Part shown: positions 5,812 to 9,317 of the stretch, one piece after another
How positions within the stretch are numbered: the stretch's first letter is position 1
How the letters are laid out: each line of letters starts with the position of its first letter
NCBI GenBank assembly: GCA_052038485.1
Contig: JBQGCL010000207.1
Location: forward strand, 1-9,317
DNA: 9,317 bases
DNA from: JACVRW01 sp052038485
Lineage (GTDB): Bacteria > Actinomycetota > Thermoleophilia > Solirubrobacterales > Thermoleophilaceae
Reading direction: 5' to 3'
Position numbers and translations under genes: made by a program
The notes under the pieces: generated by a model
The model's input: the letters and a program-made list of their open reading frames with translations, nothing else
What the model was told of the DNA's origin: nothing
Databases searched by the model: none

Positions 5812-6537
5812 GTGGAACCCGACGCCGTCGAGATCCGGGTGGTCGCCTGTCTGGTCGAGAAGCAGCGCACGACGCCGGACGGGTATCCGCTCACGCTGAA
5901 CTCGCTGCGGTTGGCCTGCAACCAGTCGACCAACCGCGACCCGGTGGTCGACTACGACGAGGCCACGATCCGGTCCGCGCTGGAGCGGCTCGGGCGGCGC
6001 AAGTGGACGACGCTGGCGAGTTGGTCGACGGCGCGGTCGGTCAAGTACAAGCACGTGTTCGACCAGGCGCTCGGCCTCAACGACCCGCAGCTGGCGCTGA
6101 TGTGCGTGCTGATGCTGCGCGGCCCGCAGACGGCCGGCGAGCTGCGCCAGCGCACCGACCGCATTCATGCGTTCGGGTCGGGCGACGAGGTCGAGAGCAC
6201 ACTCGGCGAGCTGATCGAGCGCGACCTGGTCGCGGCCCTGCCGCGCCGGCCAGGCGAGCGCGGGCAGCGCTACGCGCACCGCTTGGCCGAGCCCGGAGCG
6301 GAGGGCGGCGAAGGGCCCGCGCCGGCCAGCGAAGCGGCTCCGCCCGCGCCCGCTCCGGCGGCCGGCGAAGCGCCCGCGGCTCCGCCTGCGCCCGCTCCGG
6401 TGCCCGCCGCCGCGGCTCCCCCCGCGCCCGCTCCGCCGGCGCAGGACGGCCTCGCGGCGCGCGTCGAGCGGCTCGAGGACGAGGTCGCGGCGCTGCGCGA
6501 GCAGCTCGGCGCGCTTCGCGACGAGCTCGGCGCCTAG
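5812..6537 (+). CDS. YceH/DUF480-family protein with Ala/Pro linker and C-terminal coiled coil
   Basis: A 241-aa member of the YceH (DUF480) family, built of two winged-helix-like domains; its molecular function is unproven. Conserved features are VACLVEKQRTTPDGYPLTLNSL followed by ACNQSTNRDPVVDYDE (residues 11-50, in pieces), the first winged domain to about 85, and LRGPQTAGELRQRTDRIHAF with the second domain to about 158. A linker rich in Ala and Pro (about 160-211) then leads to a heptad-patterned coiled coil, VERLEDEVAALREQLGALRD (218-237), a common tail in this family. The linker is unusually long, so the coiled coil is held far from the domains. The GTG start begins the conserved family sequence and has no Shine-Dalgarno. 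It is divergent from the MFS exporter and 80 bp upstream of the c-di-GMP gene. Confidence 0.88.
   Translation: MEPDAVEIRVVACLVEKQRTTPDGYPLTLNSLRLACNQSTNRDPVVDYDEATIRSALERLGRRKWTTLASWSTARSVKYKHVFDQALGLNDPQLALMCVLMLRGPQTAGELRQRTDRIHAFGSGDEVESTLGELIERDLVAALPRRPGERGQRYAHRLAEPGAEGGEGPAPASEAAPPAPAPAAGEAPAAPPAPAPVPAAAAPPAPAPPAQDGLAARVERLEDEVAALREQLGALRDELGA
6334..6436 (+). repeat. In-frame triplicated linker repeat in the YceH-like gene
   Basis: Three near-identical 23-base copies start at 6336, 6378 and 6414, spaced 42 and 36 bases apart, both multiples of three. Each encodes AAPPAPAP (residues 175-182, 189-196 and 201-208). The spacing keeps frame, which suggests growth of the linker by slippage or unequal exchange without loss of the coiled coil. 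Confidence 0.7.
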
Positions 6538-6617
6538 CGGCCAAGGGCAATCGGCGATTTGGCCACCGCCGGGGACAGCCCCTCACAAGCGGGTGACATT
6601 CGGACGAAAAATGTCGC
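6538..6617. other. Structured 80-bp leader before the GGDEF/HD-GYP gene
   Basis: No gene fits here. Nested inverted repeats are visible: GGCCAA/TTGGCC (6539-6544 with 6559-6564), AATCG-G-CGATT (6549-6559), CGGCG/CGCCG (6552-6556 with 6567-6571), GGGC/GCCC (6545-6548 with 6578-6581), GGGG-ACAG-CCCC (6571-6582) and GACATT/AATGTC (6595-6600 with 6610-6615). Several are mutually exclusive. There is no T-run, so a classic intrinsic terminator is unlikely. It could be a cis-regulatory RNA, an operator region or a dispersed repeat. Confidence 0.5.
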
Positions 6618-8306
6618 ATGCTGCCCCCGGTGGCCCAGCGGGAGGCCCCGCCGGCACGTGCCGTCCCGACCGTAGAGCCCAGCACGCCCTTCGCTGCGCG
6701 TGTCGGTAGCGGCATCTTCGCCGGGCTGGCCGTGTTGCTCGTCCTGCTCGCCGTGCTGCCCGGCTCGGATGCCCCCGCGCTCGCCCGCTTCGCCATCCCG
6801 TTCGCCTGCGCGCTCGCCGCGGTCGGGCTTCACCTCAACTCGGACCAGGCCAGCCCGCTCTCCCTGTACGCCGCCGCGACGCTGGGCACGTTGCTGATCT
6901 CGGCAGACCTCCTGGTCGCCGACAACAGCGGCGCCGCGTCGGGCGAGCTGCTCTACACCTGGCTCGCCCTCTACGTCGCCTACTTCTTCCCGATCCGCCA
7001 GGCGATCGTCCAGCTGGTGTTGATGAGCCTCGCCTACCTCTACGTGCTGCTCGAGACCGTCCCTGGTCCCGACGTGCCCGCGAGCTGGATCACGCTCGTG
7101 GCGGTGATCGTGCCCGTGGGCGTCGTCCTGCGCGTGGTGCGCGGTGGGGTCACCCAGCTGGTCAACAGTCTGGCCGAGGCCGCCCGCACCGACGCGCTCA
7201 CCCAGCTCAAGAACAGGCTCGCGCTCGACCAGGAGGTCGGCGAGCAGCTCGCCGCCGCCCGCCGCGCGGGAAACGGGCTCAGCGTCGTCGTCGGCGACCT
7301 CGACCACTTCAAGTCGGTCAACGACGAGCTCGGGCACCGGGCCGGCGACCGGGCGCTGGTGCGCGTGGCCCGCATCCTGTCCTCCAACCGGCGCGCCGGC
7401 GACGTCGTCGCCCGCACCGGCGGGGAGGAATTCACGCTGCTGCTCCCGAACTCCTCCGAGCACGATGCGTATCTCGCCGCAGAGCGAATGCGGACCGCCG
7501 TTGCCGGCGAGTTCGATTCGGACCCGGTGCCGCTCACGTTCAGCTTCGGCATCGCCCGATTCCCCGACCACGGCGGATCGGCGGACGCCGTGATCGAGTC
7601 CGCCGACCAGGCCCTTTACGCCGCCAAGGCGCTCGGGCGCAACCGCTCGGTCATCTTCAACAGCGAGATCTCGGCGATCTTCGCCCCCGAGGGCGGCGGG
7701 CGCGGGCTCGACGCGTCACACCTCACCACGCTGCTGTCGCTCACCGAGGCGCTCGACATCCGCGACGCCGGTACGGCGCACCACTCCCGGACGGTCGCCC
7801 GCTACTGCGCCCTGATCGCCGAGCAGCTGGGGCTCGAGTCAGCCCATGTCGAGCGCATCGAGATGGCCGGCCGGCTGCACGACATCGGCAAGATCGGTGT
7901 GCCCAACGCGGTGCTGCAGAAGCCGGGACCGCTCGGCGCGCGCGAGATGGCGCAGGTGCGCACGCACCCCGAGATCGGCGCCCAGGTGCTCGCGGGCGAG
8001 GGGCTCGAGGACTTGCGCGGCTGGGTTGTGGCCCACCACGAGCGTCCGGACGGCAAGGGCTACCCCGCCGGGTTGAAGGACGCCGAGATCCCCCTGGAGG
8101 CGAAGATCATCGCCGTGGCGGATGCTTATGAGGCGATGACGGCCGACCGCGTCTACCGGTCCGGCATCGGCACCAAGGCCGCCCGGGTGGAGCTGCTGCG
8201 CTGCGCCGGGACGCAGTTCGACTCGCGCGTGATCGCCGCGTTCATGGCCGTGCTGGACGCGCTCGAGCGCGAGCCCGACGCGGAGCTTGCCGGCCTGGGC
8301 TCTTGA
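6618..8306 (+). CDS. Membrane-bound GGDEF/HD-GYP bifunctional c-di-GMP enzyme
   Basis: A 562-aa protein likely to both make and degrade c-di-GMP at the membrane. Residues 31-174 contain about six hydrophobic segments forming a sensor-like membrane domain. The GGDEF domain (about 186-346) has the TDALTQLKNR opening, Asp227 in VVVGDLDHFK, an active-site GGEEF at 268-272, and an inhibitory-site RxxD (Arg259-Asp262) exactly five residues before it. The HD-GYP domain (about 365-555) has His389, HDIGK (421-425), His450, HH at 473-474, DGKGYP (478-483) and Asp502, so its metal ligands look complete. Both halves therefore look active. The ATG at 6618 is the first possible start, since TGA at 6594 blocks the frame upstream; the ribosome-binding site is poor. 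The stop overlaps the TTG of the next gene as TTGA, implying coupled translation. Confidence 0.93.
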   Translation: MLPPVAQREAPPARAVPTVEPSTPFAARVGSGIFAGLAVLLVLLAVLPGSDAPALARFAIPFACALAAVGLHLNSDQASPLSLYAAATLGTLLISADLLVADNSGAASGELLYTWLALYVAYFFPIRQAIVQLVLMSLAYLYVLLETVPGPDVPASWITLVAVIVPVGVVLRVVRGGVTQLVNSLAEAARTDALTQLKNRLALDQEVGEQLAAARRAGNGLSVVVGDLDHFKSVNDELGHRAGDRALVRVARILSSNRRAGDVVARTGGEEFTLLLPNSSEHDAYLAAERMRTAVAGEFDSDPVPLTFSFGIARFPDHGGSADAVIESADQALYAAKALGRNRSVIFNSEISAIFAPEGGGRGLDASHLTTLLSLTEALDIRDAGTAHHSRTVARYCALIAEQLGLESAHVERIEMAGRLHDIGKIGVPNAVLQKPGPLGAREMAQVRTHPEIGAQVLAGEGLEDLRGWVVAHHERPDGKGYPAGLKDAEIPLEAKIIAVADAYEAMTADRVYRSGIGTKAARVELLRCAGTQFDSRVIAAFMAVLDALEREPDAELAGLGS

Positions 8307-8722
8307 AGCCCCTCAAGCGCTCCGTCTCACTCGTCATCGAAGGACCCGCGGGCGTGCTGCTGGTGCGCCGGCCGGACGACGACGACAGCCTGCCCGGGCT
8401 GTGGGGGTTGCCGGCTGCCTCGCTGCGCGAGGACGAGTCCGAACGCGACGCGCTTCTCCGGGTCGGCCGCGACAAGCTCGGCGTGACGGTGGAGCCCCTG
8501 CGGCCGATCGGCGAGGAGGAGGCCGAACGGTCCGGCTACCGGATCGCGATGCGCGACTGGGCGGCGCGGATCGCCTCCGGGGAACCGTCCGTCCCGCAGG
8601 CCGGCGAGGGCACGCAGTACGTCGAGTGGCGGTGGGGCGACCCCGCCGAGCTGGCGCCGGCGGCGCGGGCGGGCTCGGTCTGCGCTCGCGTGCTGCTGCG
8701 CTCCGTAGGCTCTGGGTGGTGA
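8303..8722 (+). CDS. Nudix-fold protein with degenerate Nudix box
   Basis: A 139-aa protein with the Nudix fold: SVSLVIEGPAGVLLVRRP first strands, then LPGLWGLPAAS leading to the Nudix loop-helix-loop. Against the consensus G-x5-E-x7-R-E-U-x-E-E-x-G-U it reads Ala39, Glu45, Arg53, then Val54, Gly55, Asp57 and Lys58, ending Gly60-Val61. Two of the three metal-binding glutamates of the RE-U-x-EE core are changed to Val and Lys and the third to Asp, so normal nucleotide hydrolysis is doubtful. It may bind a nucleotide, act as a sensor, or pair with the second Nudix protein. A TTG start is inferred because no ATG or better start fits before the first strand; it overlaps the upstream TGA, and its own TGA overlaps the downstream GTG. 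The ligand is unknown. Confidence 0.78.
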   Translation: MKPLKRSVSLVIEGPAGVLLVRRPDDDDSLPGLWGLPAASLREDESERDALLRVGRDKLGVTVEPLRPIGEEEAERSGYRIAMRDWAARIASGEPSVPQAGEGTQYVEWRWGDPAELAPAARAGSVCARVLLRSVGSGW

Positions 8723-9317
8723 GCGTCGCCCCCGGAATCCTCGCGCGCGGACCCTGGCAGTCGGACCAGGTCGACGCGCGCTGGCTGCCGGACGCGTTCG
8801 AGCCGCCCGCCGAGGTGCAGGCGCAGGCCGATGCGGCGGTCAAGGTGCTGCGCGAGCGCGGCTCGCCCGCCCACGACGGGCTGGCCACCCGGCTCGCCGG
8901 GTGGCGCGAGCAGGAGGGACGGCTGGTGCTCGAGCTTCAGCCGGTGCGCTGGGCGCTGCGCCTGCTCGAGCACGACGCCTGCGACAGCCTGACAGCGCTC
9001 TGCGTGGTGCGCAGCGCGGATGGCCGCTGGCTGGCCGGCCGCCGCGCCGCCTGGGTGTCGACCTGGGCCAACCGCTGGGCGCTCGGCGCCGGCGGCGCGG
9101 TCGACCTCGGCGAGAGCCCGGCCGACACGCTCTCGCGCGAGCTGCGCGAGGAGTGGCAGCTCGAGCCCGAGCGGCTCACCGTCGAGGCGCTGCTCGGGCT
9201 GCCCAACCGGGTGGCGATGCTGGTCGGGCTGGCCACGGTCGCCGACGCGGCCGACCCCGTGCCCGACCACGAGCACGACGAATGGGCCTGGTGGCCCACC
9301 GACCTCGACGAGTGGCC
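8719..9317 (+). CDS. Nudix hydrolase with N-terminal extension (3' end missing)
   Basis: The reading frame stays open to the right edge, with 199 complete codons. Residues 1-90 form an N-terminal region without a recognised motif; it contains GPWQSDQVDARWLPDAFEPP and QPVRWALRLLEHD. The Nudix domain begins near 91 (LTALCVVRSADGRWLAGRR). Its box is nearly canonical: Gly126-x5-Glu132-x7-Arg140-Glu141-Leu-Arg-Glu144-Glu145-Trp-Gln-Leu148. The metal-binding glutamates are all present and only the penultimate Gly is replaced by Gln, so it should hydrolyse a nucleoside-diphosphate-linked substrate. Large Nudix proteins with an N-terminal domain exist, but the substrate is not readable here. The GTG at 8719 overlaps the upstream TGA as GTGA; an adjacent in-frame GTG at 8716 is an alternative. 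Confidence 0.82.
   Translation, partial: MSVAPGILARGPWQSDQVDARWLPDAFEPPAEVQAQADAAVKVLRERGSPAHDGLATRLAGWREQEGRLVLELQPVRWALRLLEHDACDSLTALCVVRSADGRWLAGRRAAWVSTWANRWALGAGGAVDLGESPADTLSRELREEWQLEPERLTVEALLGLPNRVAMLVGLATVADAADPVPDHEHDEWAWWPTDLDEW

Noticed and set aside
6571..6582. GGGG-ACAG-CCCC as an intrinsic terminator for the YceH-like gene
   Set aside because: Only a 4-bp stem and no following T-run.
6534..7571. 345-codon minus-strand frame opposite the GGDEF region
   Set aside because: Repeated Gly/Glu/Arg/Asp runs, no recognisable fold; the plus strand encodes an intact GGDEF domain.
1..9317. Signs of a mobile element, phage, toxin-antitoxin, CRISPR or tRNA
   Set aside because: No transposase, integrase, terminal repeats, spaced repeat array or tRNA-like cloverleaf was found; composition is even across the window.

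Overview
The window is GC-rich throughout except for a short AT-rich promoter island near 1600-1660. It uses GTG and TTG starts freely, packs genes tightly and has almost no intergenic DNA. Gene content (zinc formaldehyde-dehydrogenase-like enzyme, MarR, YceI, NADPH:FMN reductase, SnoaL-like protein, a 'HQGGEDE' glycerophosphodiesterase, YceH, GGDEF/HD-GYP, paired Nudix proteins) and base composition suggest a high-GC actinobacterium, possibly Thermoleophilia/Solirubrobacterales. That placement is an inference from style, not from a marker gene. No RNA gene, CRISPR array, insertion sequence or prophage gene was seen. The window reads as ordinary chromosome.

Layout. (1) 3-1085 (+): 3'-portion of a medium-chain zinc dehydrogenase. 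(2) 1082-1597 (-): MarR-family regulator, convergent with it. (3) 1673-4134 (+): a probable four-gene operon of YceI-like protein, NADPH-dependent FMN reductase, SnoaL/NTF2-like protein and secreted glycerophosphodiester phosphodiesterase. It diverges from marR across a 75-bp gap holding a perfect 15-bp palindrome. The palindrome forms an extended -10 element on both strands, so one MarR site could control both directions. (4) 4131-5791 (-): MFS exporter followed by an SRPBCC protein. (5) 5812-6537 (+): YceH/DUF480 protein with an Ala/Pro linker and a C-terminal coiled coil. Its GTG start lies only 20 bp from the divergent GTG start of the MFS gene, and both may be leaderless. (6) 6618 to the end (+): a membrane GGDEF/HD-GYP c-di-GMP enzyme joined by 4-base stop/start overlaps to a Nudix-fold protein with a degraded catalytic box and then to a second, longer Nudix protein with an intact metal-binding core, cut by the window end.

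How they may work together. Unit 3 with MarR looks like a redox- or ligand-inducible response module: flavin reductase, lipophile-binding YceI fold, small NTF2-like pocket protein and an exported phospholipid-diester hydrolase. Unit 6 couples synthesis and breakdown of c-di-GMP to two Nudix-fold proteins. This is the least ordinary association here and the best candidate for something undescribed. The 80-bp leader before unit 6 has nested inverted repeats with a weak, incomplete resemblance to the core of a class I c-di-GMP riboswitch. Both convergent gene pairs in the window end in one shared CTAG.
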